The position numbers were made by a program, and so were the translations under genes. A DNA stretch of 46,814 bases from a virus, in the IMG/VR virus record IMGVR_UViG_3300020215_000068, positions 1-46,814 of that record; one strand, 5' to 3'. This document shows positions 14,323 through 22,346 of the stretch, piece by piece. Position 1 is the stretch's first letter. Every line of letters starts with the position of its first letter. Under the pieces are notes generated by a model. The model did not search any database and was not told where the DNA came from. It worked only from the letters and a program-made list of their open reading frames with translations.

Positions 14323-15558
14323 CTAGCCGTCCGTTCGCTTCTTGTTCCGGTGCTCGACCCGGATCTTCATCACGTTCGCGACCTTATCGACCGAGCCGCG
14401 GCTGTAGTTCTGGGTCGTGCTGATGTCGCTGTGGGTCGCGGCGTGCCGGATGTGCTCGAGATCGGCCCCGGCGTCCGTGGCCTCGCTGATCGCGCCCGCG
14501 CGGCTGTCCATGTTGCGGACGGTCTTCGGCAGGCCGGCGGCGTCGGCCACCATGCGCCATTCCCGGCGGAATTGGTGGGAGTGATAGGGCAGGGCCGTCG
14601 CCTCGTAGATGATCAGCGGCCCGGAGGTCGGCAGCGCGCCGCGCTCTTTGATGATGCGGCCGAGCTCTTCCATGACCATCGGGCAGTTGTGCAGATCCAC
14701 CTCGATCGCCTTCAGGCGCTTGCTGGTGACGTGCCGGAACACGAGGTTGGCGTCGATCTCCTCCCAGCGGGCGCCGCGCAGCCACTTCTCCTGGCCAAAC
14801 GTCGTGTCCGACAGGCCCGGCTCAGACATGGGCACCCACTCGCCGATCACGTCCTTTTGCCGGAGCATGAGGTCGAACTGCATCGCCTGGGCGAAGCCGA
14901 TCGAGTGCAGGCCGAGATAGTGGGCCTTCTCGCGCACGGCGCACGCCTGCTCGTAGGTCAGACGCTCGTTGCGCGGCTTCGGCATCTTGAAGCGCATGCG
15001 GTGCAGGACGCCCGCAAGGCGCTCGCATTCGTCGTTTTCGAGGATGGTGGCGCCGAAGTTGAACAGCGTGCGGAGCATGCCGACCAGGCTGTGCGCCATG
15101 GCAATGTGGCCGCCGGCCGTCCAGCCCTCATGCCATCGCAGGATGTCGCGGGCCTTGATGCTGTGCAGCTCGATCTCGCCGCAGTCGCGCACCAGCCGGC
15201 GCGTCAGGCTGCCGTACTGCTCGCGAGTGTGGAAGCGCAGCTTGCGGTACGATGAGTCCGGGTCTGTTTCATAACAGGCAATCAGGCTCCGCATCGTGCC
15301 CGTGAAGCTGGTGGCATCGGGCAGGCCACCGCGGCCCCAGACCAGCATTTCGGCCTGCAGCTTGCCGCAGCGGTCCTGAATGAACGCGATCTCCGCGGCC
15401 GTGGGCACGGTGCCCTTCCACAGCCGGATCGTCTTGGGCGTGAAGCCACGCTTCACCAGATCCGTGCGAGCCTGCCAGCGCGCTTCCCAGCCGACTAGGC
15501 GTGGGCGCCACGTTAGCCCCGGTGCATTCTCGATCACCGGAGGACCATTAGATGTCAT
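14323..15558 (-). CDS. int: Tyrosine recombinase integrase
   Basis: 411 residues. Catalytic candidates are Arg233 (LMLRQKD), Lys280 (TSKRLK), box II Arg353 (NMDSRAG, where the usual His is Asp), His376 (HAATHSD) and nucleophile Tyr385 (TTQNYSRG). It joins phage and host att sites, making the phage temperate. The start overlaps the stop of the excisionase-like gene (ATGA). The variant D-S-R in box II is seen in related rhizobial phage integrases as I recall them. It is part of the leftward early operon. Confidence 0.9.
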   Translation of the reverse strand: MTSNGPPVIENAPGLTWRPRLVGWEARWQARTDLVKRGFTPKTIRLWKGTVPTAAEIAFIQDRCGKLQAEMLVWGRGGLPDATSFTGTMRSLIACYETDPDSSYRKLRFHTREQYGSLTRRLVRDCGEIELHSIKARDILRWHEGWTAGGHIAMAHSLVGMLRTLFNFGATILENDECERLAGVLHRMRFKMPKPRNERLTYEQACAVREKAHYLGLHSIGFAQAMQFDLMLRQKDVIGEWVPMSEPGLSDTTFGQEKWLRGARWEEIDANLVFRHVTSKRLKAIEVDLHNCPMVMEELGRIIKERGALPTSGPLIIYEATALPYHSHQFRREWRMVADAAGLPKTVRNMDSRAGAISEATDAGADLEHIRHAATHSDISTTQNYSRGSVDKVANVMKIRVEHRNKKRTDG

Positions 15559-15875
15559 CGCTCTCTCCCGTTGTTAGATGGGGGCGCGATCTTAAGTCCG
15601 TTCGTGGCGTCCAGGTAAGCCCGAACAGCCGGCCAGTAGCGCCGATCCCCCCACAATTTTTGCTTCTTCGGAAAGCCGCTGCGCGGATCTTTATCGAGCA
15701 TAGCGATTGCTTCTCGCGCGACCTTCTCAGGCACCTGTAGCTTCTCGATCATCTCGGCGTCGGTGACGAACAGCCCGCCGCGCTTCTTCGTGCGCGGCTT
15801 GCGCTCGATCTCTTGCGGGGCATAGGCATCCATCACTTTGACTCGCTTTGAGTAGAAGTCACTGCGGCTCGACAA
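15555..15875 (-). CDS. Excisionase-like protein
   Basis: 106 residues from TTG 15875 (GGATGAAG just upstream); ATG 15833 would give 92 residues. GGLFVTDAEMIEKLQVPEKVAREAIAMLDKD plus a basic wing WGDRRYWPAVRAYLDA resembles the winged-helix layout of AlpA/Xis-type recombination directionality factors. It is immediately upstream of the integrase and overlaps it by 4 bases, the usual xis-int arrangement. Its job is inferred from position and fold pattern. Confidence 0.62.
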   Translation of the reverse strand: MSSRSDFYSKRVKVMDAYAPQEIERKPRTKKRGGLFVTDAEMIEKLQVPEKVAREAIAMLDKDPRSGFPKKQKLWGDRRYWPAVRAYLDATNGLKIAPPSNNGRER

Positions 15876-16086
15876 GCTTCATCCGCAAGGCGCATATCTC
15901 GGCGTCCTTCCGGTCCAGCATTTCCTGGACGGAATCGAGAAGCTCGGAGTAATTCGTCTTCCAGCCGTCGATCTGGCTCTTTAGCTCTGCGATCTCAGCG
16001 CGAAGACGCTGGACCTCCGGGTGCTCGTGCGAGCCGTCGCACTGCTCAACGCGCACGACTGGCAGCACTTTCACTTTGTCCGCCAT
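15859..16086 (-). CDS. Coiled-coil protein, paralogue of 10758-11123
   Basis: 75 residues: the shared block LPVVRVEQCDGSHEHPEVQRLRAEIA then a coiled coil (ELKSQIDGWKTNYSELLDSVQEMLDRKDAEICALRMKL). The pair arose by duplication inside this genome or by two acquisitions from one family; 4.7 kb separates the copies. Role unknown. Confidence 0.65.
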   Translation of the reverse strand: MADKVKVLPVVRVEQCDGSHEHPEVQRLRAEIAELKSQIDGWKTNYSELLDSVQEMLDRKDAEICALRMKLVEPQ

Positions 16087-16253
16087 ATCTCACCCATTTT
16101 GGAAAGCACTTCGGTCAGGGCCTCTTTGCGGCCCGTGTCATAGCCAGCGCCGTAACTGTTCTGCGCAATGCGGCTGCTCTCGTGCGCGTTGTCCTGGGCG
16201 CGCATGATCTCGATGCTGAGCCAGTCGATGAACTTGTTCTCGCACTCCATCAT
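16071..16253 (-). CDS. Small hypothetical protein
   Basis: 60 residues, helical (CENKFIDWLSIEIMRAQDNAHESSRIAQNSYGAGYDTGRKEALTEVL). It starts inside the stop of the methyltransferase gene (ATGA) and overlaps the next gene by 16 bases. The G-x-G-Y-D-T-G-R-x-E-A motif is common in small phage proteins. Function unknown. Confidence 0.6.
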   Translation of the reverse strand: MMECENKFIDWLSIEIMRAQDNAHESSRIAQNSYGAGYDTGRKEALTEVLSKMGEIWRTK

Positions 16254-17290
16254 TGCGACACCTCTGCAAACAACGGAGCATCCCCCTGGATGCGCCGTTC
16301 AGCTATGGCTGCGTATTCGGGGTTCAGCTCGATCAGGATCGCATTGCGCTGCAGGCGGTCTGCTACGAGTCCCGTTGTGCCGGCGCCCCCGAAGGGATCC
16401 AAGACGGTTCCGCCGACTGGGCACCCCGCCTTGATGCAAGGCTCAATCAGGGCGGGCGGGAACGTCGCGAAATGCGCCTCCGAGAAACCCTCGGTGGTCA
16501 CAGGCCATACGCTGCGCTTGTTGCGGTGCGTGACGGGAAGGCTGCACGCAGCCGTGAAACTCTCGTTGTTCTTGATCCCGCTGCCGGCCGCAGTAGTCTT
16601 TGGCCCGGCTCCAACCGCCTTCATATTGCCATTCGTTTTACGGCCGCCATTCGCTCGTGCGCTGCCCACCTGAGCGGCAACGTCCTGCGATAGCCGGGCG
16701 TGCGTGTTCGGGCTGACCGGCTCCATGATTGACTCGGCGTCGTAGAAGTAGCGGACGCCCTTGGTCAGCAGGAAGATGTATTCGTGTGCGGTCGAAGGCC
16801 GGTCCCGCACGCTCTCCGGCATGGGGTTGAGCTTGTGCCAGATGATGTCACGGCGCAGATACCAGCCATCAGCCCGGAGGGCGAAGGCGACGAGCCACGG
16901 GATCCCGATCAGGTCCTTTTCCTTCAGGTCTCCATCGCTGCGGGACATGCGGACGCCGCCGCGCGCCGCGCGTTCGGCCCAGTTGTCGTCCACAAAGCCG
17001 TTGAGGGCAGGCTGGTGACTGCTGGTGCGGACTTTCGTCCGGTTGTTGTAGCTGTCTCCCAGGTTAACCCATGCCGTCCCGTCCTGGCGCAGAACGCGGC
17101 GCACCTCCCGAAAGACGCCAACCATCTCGGCTACGAAGTCAGCAGGCGACGGCTCAAGTCCGATCTGCCCCGCAACGCCATAGTCCCGCAGGCCGAAGTA
17201 GGGCGGGCTCGTCACGACGCAATGCACGCTCTCGTCCGGGAGGCCCCGGAGCACTTCGCGGCAGTCGCCTTTGAGGATGGTGACGGTCAT
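16250..17290 (-). CDS. Solitary DNA methyltransferase (SPPY type)
   Basis: 346 residues. Motif IV is TSPPYFGLRDYG (SPPY at 28-31) and motif I, DPFGGAGTTGLVADRL, is near the C-terminus: the beta-class order. SPPY suggests N4-cytosine methylation, though some N6-adenine enzymes share it. Typical intermediate blocks are LRQDGTAWVNLGDSYNN, GWYLRRDIIWHKLNPMPESVRDRP and HEYIFLLTKG. No restriction endonuclease is nearby, so it probably protects phage DNA. It is the third of three tandem methyltransferases. The leader contains AACGCGAGAG. Confidence 0.85.
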   Translation of the reverse strand: MTVTILKGDCREVLRGLPDESVHCVVTSPPYFGLRDYGVAGQIGLEPSPADFVAEMVGVFREVRRVLRQDGTAWVNLGDSYNNRTKVRTSSHQPALNGFVDDNWAERAARGGVRMSRSDGDLKEKDLIGIPWLVAFALRADGWYLRRDIIWHKLNPMPESVRDRPSTAHEYIFLLTKGVRYFYDAESIMEPVSPNTHARLSQDVAAQVGSARANGGRKTNGNMKAVGAGPKTTAAGSGIKNNESFTAACSLPVTHRNKRSVWPVTTEGFSEAHFATFPPALIEPCIKAGCPVGGTVLDPFGGAGTTGLVADRLQRNAILIELNPEYAAIAERRIQGDAPLFAEVSQ

Positions 17291-17307
17291 GGCTCTCGCG
17301 TTTTCAA

Positions 17308-18138
17308 TCAGACACTGCGTTCGGCTCGCATGATGGCGCGGCCGATGATTTCGGGGATTTGCGGGACGACGGCGTTGCCGAGGCTTTTAAGTCGGTCCAC
17401 CCGAGCGGGAACCCCATTAGCCACTCGACCCACGTCGGGTTCAGTGCGCCACCAACCAGCGCTGCTAGGGGCACTTCGTTGCGCCTGTATTCCGATGGGC
17501 TGCCGTTGTCCTTCCACATGCGCGCCACCGGCGTTGGCCACCGCTTCACAACCTGCGCCAGATCCACCTGAACCTTCTTGCCATTGTGATAGGCAGTCCG
17601 CCCACGCCACTCGTTGACGTGCGCTACCGACCGTCCCCCGTTCGGGACAACTGGGGTAGGCCACAAGCCAGAGCCGGTCTCTTCGGTGAGGGGCACCAAC
17701 GGCGGAAGCTGGTATGCAGTGCCATTCCGCATCAAACCCGAGCGTGGCCAAGTCTCCGAGAACACGGTCAAGCCCTCGACCAAGCAGAGCTGAGACGTTC
17801 TCCACGACGACGTACTGCGGTCGTAGCTCGCCAATAAGTCGGGCGTACTCTGACCATAGGCCGCTGCGCTCGCCCTCAATGCCTGCGCCTTTTCCGGCGA
17901 GGCTGATGTCCTGGCAGGGGAAGCCGCCACAGATGACATCGGGAGCAATTCCATCTGCGCTGAGCCGCTCAGCGGTAAGACTTCGCACGTCGTCGTAGAT
18001 GGGGACGCCTGGCCAGCGCTTGGCGAGGACGGCGCGGCAGAACGGCTCGATCTCGCAGAACGCGACGGTTCGCATCCCGGCTCGTTCGAGGCCGAGGCTG
18101 AAGCCGCCGATTCCGCTGAAGAGGTCGAGGACATTCAT
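17308..18138 (-). CDS. DNA cytosine-C5 methyltransferase (solitary)
   Basis: 276 residues. Motif I DLFSGIGGFSLGLERAG, motif IV GGFPCQDIS (catalytic Cys75), motif VI VVENVSALL, motif VIII APHRRDRLW and motif X GNAVVPQIPEIIG are all present. The target recognition region is short (about residues 165-240). It forms 5-methylcytosine by transfer from SAM. The start at 18138 is the ATG before NVLDLFSG, with GCGAGAG upstream. No cognate nuclease was seen, so anti-restriction or epigenetic control is likely. Confidence 0.92.
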   Translation of the reverse strand: MNVLDLFSGIGGFSLGLERAGMRTVAFCEIEPFCRAVLAKRWPGVPIYDDVRSLTAERLSADGIAPDVICGGFPCQDISLAGKGAGIEGERSGLWSEYARLIGELRPQYVVVENVSALLGRGLDRVLGDLATLGFDAEWHCIPASAVGAPHRRDRLWLVAYPSCPERGTVGSARQRVAWADCLSQWQEGSGGSGAGCEAVANAGGAHVEGQRQPIGIQAQRSAPSSAGWWRTEPDVGRVANGVPARVDRLKSLGNAVVPQIPEIIGRAIMRAERSV

Positions 18139-18161
18139 GCGCTCTCGCGTTGTTCCGTCAT

Positions 18162-18752
18162 CTACGCGGCCCGTTCGGCGGGCGGGTTTTTCTCGTATCC
18201 GATGGCCGTCATGCCGCACTCCTCGGCCGCCCGGAGGATCGCGCCGCTGCCGGCGAACGGGTCGAGCATCACGCCGCCCGGCACCGCGAACGGCTTGACC
18301 ATCCACATCGCGACTTCGGGCGGCAGCTCGGCGCGGCGGCCGTTGATGATTGGCGGGGCGGTGATGTGGTCGAGATCCGAAGCCGCGCAGTCGTCGATCG
18401 CCTTGCCCTTTCGGCACGCGATCACGTTGACGCTGGCCCATTTCCAGCCGGTGGTCTCGACCTTGGTCCGCGCCGCCGGCTTGCACCAGGTCGCGATGCG
18501 GACGGGCTCCACAATGCCGCGGACGGCCTCCACCATGTAGGCGGTGGACCGCCAACTCGATGCGCACATGATGAGCATCCAACGACCCTTGGCGAGCCGT
18601 GTGGCTGCTTCCCGCAGCACTACGGCCACGGTCGCCGAGATCGCGTGCTCGCTTCCAGAGCCGCCGAAGGCATAGGGCGGGTCCGTGACGATCAGGTCAG
18701 GGACCGCCGTCTCGGCAAGGATGAGGTCTAGGCTATCGCCGGGCTTGATCAT
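18162..18752 (-). CDS. DNA methyltransferase (DPPY type, compact)
   Basis: 196 residues from ATG 18752. DLIVTDPPYAFGG gives motif IV (DPPY 24-27), and GGVMLDPFAGSGAILRAAEECG gives the SAM-binding motif near the C-terminus, as in beta-class N6-adenine methyltransferases. It is unusually short, with little room for a target-recognition domain. No good Shine-Dalgarno sequence is visible. First of the methyltransferase trio in transcription order. Confidence 0.82.
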   Translation of the reverse strand: MIKPGDSLDLILAETAVPDLIVTDPPYAFGGSGSEHAISATVAVVLREAATRLAKGRWMLIMCASSWRSTAYMVEAVRGIVEPVRIATWCKPAARTKVETTGWKWASVNVIACRKGKAIDDCAASDLDHITAPPIINGRRAELPPEVAMWMVKPFAVPGGVMLDPFAGSGAILRAAEECGMTAIGYEKNPPAERAA

Positions 18753-18768
18753 TTGTTGTGATGCTTCA

Positions 18769-18891
18769 TCATCGCCATTCAGGCCCGTTGAACGGCCACC
18801 ATCCTTTGTAGAAGGCCAAGTTCGTGAGGAGCGTGCCAATCACGCCGCCGACGAAAAGACCGATCAGAAACCGAACAAAGTCGAATTCCAT
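18769..18891 (-). CDS. 40-residue single-TM peptide
   Basis: MEFDFVRFLIGLFVGGVIGTL starts a protein with one Gly-rich membrane helix, then KGWWPFNGPEWR. A perfect GGAGGG lies four bases before ATG 18891, the best ribosome site around. It lies between the 57-residue gene (18906-19079) and the methyltransferases. Could be an exclusion or holin-like peptide; unproven. Confidence 0.62.
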   Translation of the reverse strand: MEFDFVRFLIGLFVGGVIGTLLTNLAFYKGWWPFNGPEWR

Positions 18892-18905
18892 GTGCCCTCC
18901 GGCGC

Positions 18906-19079
18906 TCATTCATCATCAGTGACGCGCTTGCCGGTCCCGACCAGCGCCTCCGCGATCTCCAGCGCCGTTTCGAGCGTGTAGCCGCCAAGGCGACGCTCCA
19001 GAGAGCGACGGAATAGGATCTGCTCGACCGTGTTCGTGATGGCCGCATAGCGCAGAGGGTGTTCATCTAGATTCGCCAT
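18906..19079 (-). CDS. Small hypothetical protein
   Basis: 57 residues: MANLDEHPLRYAAITNTVEQ then RRSLERRLGGYTLETALEIAEALVGTGKRVTDDE, a charged helix pair. Fits the 7- and 15-base gaps between neighbouring genes. No family recognised. Confidence 0.55.
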   Translation of the reverse strand: MANLDEHPLRYAAITNTVEQILFRRSLERRLGGYTLETALEIAEALVGTGKRVTDDE

Positions 19080-19085
19080 TGGCGT

Positions 19086-19271
19086 TCATTCCGAATCTCT
19101 GCTCCGCGGCACAGGCTCGACCCAAACGCCTCCCGTGCCGTTCTCGCGCACGATCACCTCTCCGCGCGCCTGCATCTGTCGCGCCGTGGTGATGACGTGC
19201 GGCATGCAGCCAGTGATCTCGCACGTTCCGGCCCACGCCATTGTTCTGCGGATGATGTCCTCGTTGCTCAT
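19086..19271 (-). CDS. Small hypothetical protein
   Basis: 61 residues: MSNEDIIRRTMAWAGTCEITGCMPHVITTARQMQARGEVIVRENGTGG. It overlaps the RecA-like ATPase gene stop by 4 bases. Compact helix then beta-hairpin pattern, like a small winged helix. Function unknown. Confidence 0.58.
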   Translation of the reverse strand: MSNEDIIRRTMAWAGTCEITGCMPHVITTARQMQARGEVIVRENGTGGVWVEPVPRSRDSE

Positions 19272-20293
19272 GGCTCAGCCCTCGCATCGACGTATTCGGC
19301 TGTCTTCTTGTGCACGCCATCGAGGCGGGGCCGCAGCGCGTCGCGCGCCTCGGCGCTGATCTCCTTCCACGCCGCCTTGAGCTCACTCATGCCCTTCCTT
19401 GCCGCGTCCGCGAGATCCTTGTCGGCGACCTCGTAACCGGCAGGGATCCCCGGCACCCCAGCATCCGCCCCGCCAGCACCCGGGAGGTCTTGGGCGCTGG
19501 ACGGGGCGGGGTCCGCCGCTGGGGTCTGGGGGGACGTGGGCCGCGGCGAAGGCTGATCGCCCTTTGCCCATCGCGCGAAGGCGGCGCCCATCTGCTCAGA
19601 GAGCGGCTTGCCTTCGTTGATGTAGGGCGCGAGATAGTTCGGCAGCTTGATGATGAAGTCCTCGCCGATCTTGTCGGAATGCCACACGGGCACGCCGTCG
19701 GCGCGCGGCGGAAGGATGCACGTCAGATCGAGGGTGTGGACGATCTCGAGCGGCGCGACTGGCTGCCAGCCGATGTTCGTGACCACCTTCTTGCCGTTCT
19801 GGACGTCCTGCTTCGTCTTCTCGCGCGCGCGGAACGTGAAGATCAGTGGCACCTTGATCTTGAGAATGCCGCTGATGAGTTGCTTGCGCGCGGCCTTCGG
19901 CTTCGCCCAGGCGGCCCACTCGTTATTCCCCATCTTCGGCACCATCTCGTCGTGCCAGGCGAGGTACTGCTCGTGCTCGTCGCTCATGGAGTCGACGATG
20001 ATGGCGGCTGGGTTGCTCGGCATCTGCGCGGTGATGGCCGCGAGGAAGTCGGTCGAGCGCGCGTCGGGCGGCATCTCGACGATCTTGAACGGGATCAGGT
20101 CGGAATACTTGCGCGAGCGTCCGGCCTCGGTGTCGATCATCACGATGTCGCCGCCGCGCACGGACTGAATGCCCTTGGCGAGCTTCAAGGCGGAGAGCGT
20201 CTTGCCGCCGCCGGGCGGGCCGATCATGCCGAGCAGCAGCGGCTCCTCGGCGCGGACGGCTGGCTTGGCTTCAAAGCGAGCGGGGGCGTTCAT
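19268..20293 (-). CDS. RecA-like recombination ATPase (Sak4/AAA_24-like)
   Basis: 341 residues. Walker A GPPGGGKT at 25-32, IVMIDTEAGRSRKYSD after it, and Walker B AAIIVDSMSDEHE around residue 100; then a linker rich in Pro/Ala (about 247-275) and a helical tail. This is the layout of phage RecA-core ATPases (AAA_24, Sak4-like) that act in single-strand annealing or recombination. It is co-transcribed with the PDDEXK exonuclease (20484-21452), as exonuclease-recombinase pairs usually are. Confidence 0.78.
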   Translation of the reverse strand: MNAPARFEAKPAVRAEEPLLLGMIGPPGGGKTLSALKLAKGIQSVRGGDIVMIDTEAGRSRKYSDLIPFKIVEMPPDARSTDFLAAITAQMPSNPAAIIVDSMSDEHEQYLAWHDEMVPKMGNNEWAAWAKPKAARKQLISGILKIKVPLIFTFRAREKTKQDVQNGKKVVTNIGWQPVAPLEIVHTLDLTCILPPRADGVPVWHSDKIGEDFIIKLPNYLAPYINEGKPLSEQMGAAFARWAKGDQPSPRPTSPQTPAADPAPSSAQDLPGAGGADAGVPGIPAGYEVADKDLADAARKGMSELKAAWKEISAEARDALRPRLDGVHKKTAEYVDARAEP

Positions 20294-20487
20294 GGTTCTG
20301 CACCCATTTCTTTGGCGGCCAACTCTGCGAAGACCAGCATTCGGGCGCGGTGCAGATAGAGGTGCCTGCTGCGCTTCCGCAGCGGCTCGCCTATTACGGA
20401 CTTGCCGCGCATGGACGCGCGAAGAATGCCAATGAGGATTTGGTGAGCCTCAAACTTCTTCTGCCGTTCTCTCGCTTTCACGATCAT
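20290..20487 (-). CDS. Small basic hypothetical protein
   Basis: 65 residues, strongly basic and helical (VKARERQKKFEAHQILIGILRASMRGKSVIGEPLRKRSRHLYLHRARML). Lies between exonuclease and ATPase genes with ATGA overlaps on both sides, so may assist recombination or bind DNA; unproven. Confidence 0.6.
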   Translation of the reverse strand: MIVKARERQKKFEAHQILIGILRASMRGKSVIGEPLRKRSRHLYLHRARMLVFAELAAKEMGAEP

Positions 20488-21452
20488 CCTCCGGGCAACA
20501 GGATCTCAGCAGGAGCGCGGCGCCCTTCGGCGAGCGCCTGCACATTCTCGTGGAACGCCGTGGTCTCCTCGCGCTCGAGCCACTTCCGCTCCTGCCATTC
20601 GGGATATTCGGGACGCAGCGGCACGGCCGGATATGCGGGCCAGCGGTTGCGCGTGAGGCAGTCGCGCCAGACATCGATCGCGCGCTGCAGCTTCTTGCGA
20701 CCCATCGTGAGCCACGCCTCGGTCAGCTCGACGGGCGTCAGCGCGTAGGGCGGCTCGTTCTCCTGCGCGACGAAGCGAAACTTGCGGCGGCCGGCATTCT
20801 CGGGGTCGAGCACGTCGAGCCCGCGCTCGTGCATCGCGGCCTGGATGTCCCAGCCGGCATCGATGCCGAGCAACGGGATGGTGTGCGGGGCGGTCGACTT
20901 GCCGCTGGTCTTGTAGTCGTAGAGCTCGACCGAGGACGTCATCCAGTCGATCATCGACCGGAACCACAGGCCGTGTTCCTGCCAGGCGATCACCACCTCG
21001 CCGGCGCCCTGGTCGAATGCCGACTTCCAGCCGACGCGCGCGAGCTGCACGCGACCCTCCGCGACCATGTCCTCGGCGCGCCGGAGGTGTTTCGTCAGGA
21101 TGACGATCTTGCCGGCGGCGTGTTGCTCAAGCCTGAATGCTTGCGCTGCCTTACTGCGCCAGTCGTCGAACTTACCCTCGGCGACCACGCGGCCGCGACC
21201 GATCATGAGCGCGTGCGCTGCGTTGCCAATCGCCTGCGCGGCGACATACTTCTCGGCTTCCTCCTCACCCTCGACGACAGGCGCGAGACGCGGATGCTCA
21301 AGCCGCGCATGCGCCGGCGAGCGGTCGAGGATCACCTTGGCGATGCTCTGTGTGAACGACGGCTTCGGACACGGATCCGCATGATAAGCGGCGGGGTCGA
21401 AGTCAACGTAGATGCCGGGCTGGTCGATCTTCACGCGCGCCTCCGTTGCCAT
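20484..21452 (-). CDS. PDDEXK exonuclease (RecE/exodeoxyribonuclease VIII-like)
   Basis: 322 residues from ATG 21452. Begins QPGIYVDFDPAAYHADPCPKPSFTQSIAKVILDRSPAHARLEHPRL, as in the DUF3799/PDDEXK_1 family. AIGNAAHALMIG gives the conserved His, and WFRSMIDWMTSSVELYDYKTSGKST gives the Asp and the D-x-K pair of the nuclease core. It would resect double-stranded ends for phage recombination, together with the RecA-like ATPase two genes on. Confidence 0.85.
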   Translation of the reverse strand: MATEARVKIDQPGIYVDFDPAAYHADPCPKPSFTQSIAKVILDRSPAHARLEHPRLAPVVEGEEEAEKYVAAQAIGNAAHALMIGRGRVVAEGKFDDWRSKAAQAFRLEQHAAGKIVILTKHLRRAEDMVAEGRVQLARVGWKSAFDQGAGEVVIAWQEHGLWFRSMIDWMTSSVELYDYKTSGKSTAPHTIPLLGIDAGWDIQAAMHERGLDVLDPENAGRRKFRFVAQENEPPYALTPVELTEAWLTMGRKKLQRAIDVWRDCLTRNRWPAYPAVPLRPEYPEWQERKWLEREETTAFHENVQALAEGRRAPAEILLPGG

Positions 21453-21640
21453 GCTCGCCGAAACTTCGTGCTCAGGTCTGGGCGCCGCAGCGGCACGCCG
21501 CGCGTCCGCGCCAGATAGGTTATGTGGCCGATCCGCACCCGATGCCGCAGCGCAATCAATTCGATCTTCTCGGAGCTCTCGCTGTAGTCGCGCAAGATCG
21601 CCTCGCGCTGAAACTCGGTGAGGCGCCACGTCCCGCTCAT
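21431..21640 (-). CDS. Small HTH protein
   Basis: 69 residues: LTEFQREAILRDYSESSEKIELIALRHRVRIGHITYLARTRGVPLRR has a transposase-like/homeodomain-like helix-turn-helix, followed by a basic tail. It overlaps the exonuclease start by 22 bases. Probably DNA binding; target unknown. Confidence 0.62.
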   Translation of the reverse strand: MSGTWRLTEFQREAILRDYSESSEKIELIALRHRVRIGHITYLARTRGVPLRRPDLSTKFRRAWQRRRA

Positions 21641-21846
21641 TGCGGCACCGCCGTGAGGAACTGCACCGCATGCCAGCCGACCGCGGCGGCGGCGAACACA
21701 ATGCCCATGATGCTCAGCGACATGACCGTGAGGCCGAGCGAGCGGTCGCTGAACGGCCAGCAGATCACGGCCCAGGCGAGCGCCCCGAGGACAGCCAGAA
21801 GCGGCAGCAGCGGCCAGTAGAGGTGACGGAGCGCGCCGGGCTTCAT
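21637..21846 (-). CDS. Two-TM small membrane protein
   Basis: 69 residues from ATG 21846, which forms an ATGA overlap with the upstream stop and has GGAG upstream. Hydrophobic segments LLPLLAVLGALAWAVICWPF and LTVMSLSIMGIVFAAAAVGW. Topology suggests an inner-membrane protein; role unknown. Confidence 0.63.
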   Translation of the reverse strand: MKPGALRHLYWPLLPLLAVLGALAWAVICWPFSDRSLGLTVMSLSIMGIVFAAAAVGWHAVQFLTAVPQ

Positions 21847-22142
21847 GCGCCGCTCCATTGCAGAAAGGCAGCGCCAGCCAGGAAAACGCAGCCGAGCAGG
21901 ATCATCGCGCTGATCGGCGCGGTGCGGCAGTCGGAGGTGCCCGCGACGATCTCGTCGTCCTCGCGCCTGGCGCGTTCGATCTCGCGCTCAAAATCGGCGC
22001 GCATATAGCCGATCCACTCCCGCGCAAGGTCAGTCTCTTTGGCGGCAACGAGGCGCTCGATCGTGTCGAGGCTGATCTTTGAGCCGATCACGGTGGCCAG
22101 CAGCCGGCCGGAGCGGCGGGCGTACATCTCCCCAGGGCTCAT
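21843..22142 (-). CDS. C-tail-anchored membrane protein
   Basis: 99 residues: a helical, charged cytoplasmic region (TIERLVAAKETDLAREWIGYMRADFEREIERARREDDE), then one TM segment SAMILLGCVFLAGAAFLQW at the end. It overlaps both neighbours by 4 bases. Function unknown. Confidence 0.62.
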   Translation of the reverse strand: MSPGEMYARRSGRLLATVIGSKISLDTIERLVAAKETDLAREWIGYMRADFEREIERARREDDEIVAGTSDCRTAPISAMILLGCVFLAGAAFLQWSGA

Positions 22143-22321
22143 GCGGCCCTCCGCGCGTGCGCTGGCCGGCTGGCGACGATCTTCGCCAGGATCCGGTCAG
22201 CCTCTTCACGGGAGCGGGTCAGCGTCAGGAAGGCGGCTGCAGCCGCAAACTCGCCCAAGGTGGCGCCGGGCATTGCCTCGGCGACCATGCGATCGATCTC
22301 ATTGTCTGTAAGCTCGCCCAT
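22139..22321 (-). CDS. First gene of the leftward early operon, hypothetical
   Basis: 60 residues from ATG 22321, with GGGGG at a suitable distance; ATG 22327 would be too close to it. Helical (LTDNEIDRMVAEAMPGATLGEFAAAAAFLTLTRSREEADRILAKIVASR). It lies about 20 bases after the predicted start of pL transcripts, the place of an antiterminator in lambda, but nothing in the sequence shows that activity. Confidence 0.58.
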   Translation of the reverse strand: MGELTDNEIDRMVAEAMPGATLGEFAAAAAFLTLTRSREEADRILAKIVASRPAHARRAA

Positions 22322-22346
22322 GTGCATCCCCCGATGTCTGAGCCGG

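Noticed and set aside
19310-20359. 349-codon plus-strand frame over the RecA-like gene
   Set aside because: The minus strand carries clear Walker motifs and neighbour coupling; the plus frame is a shadow.
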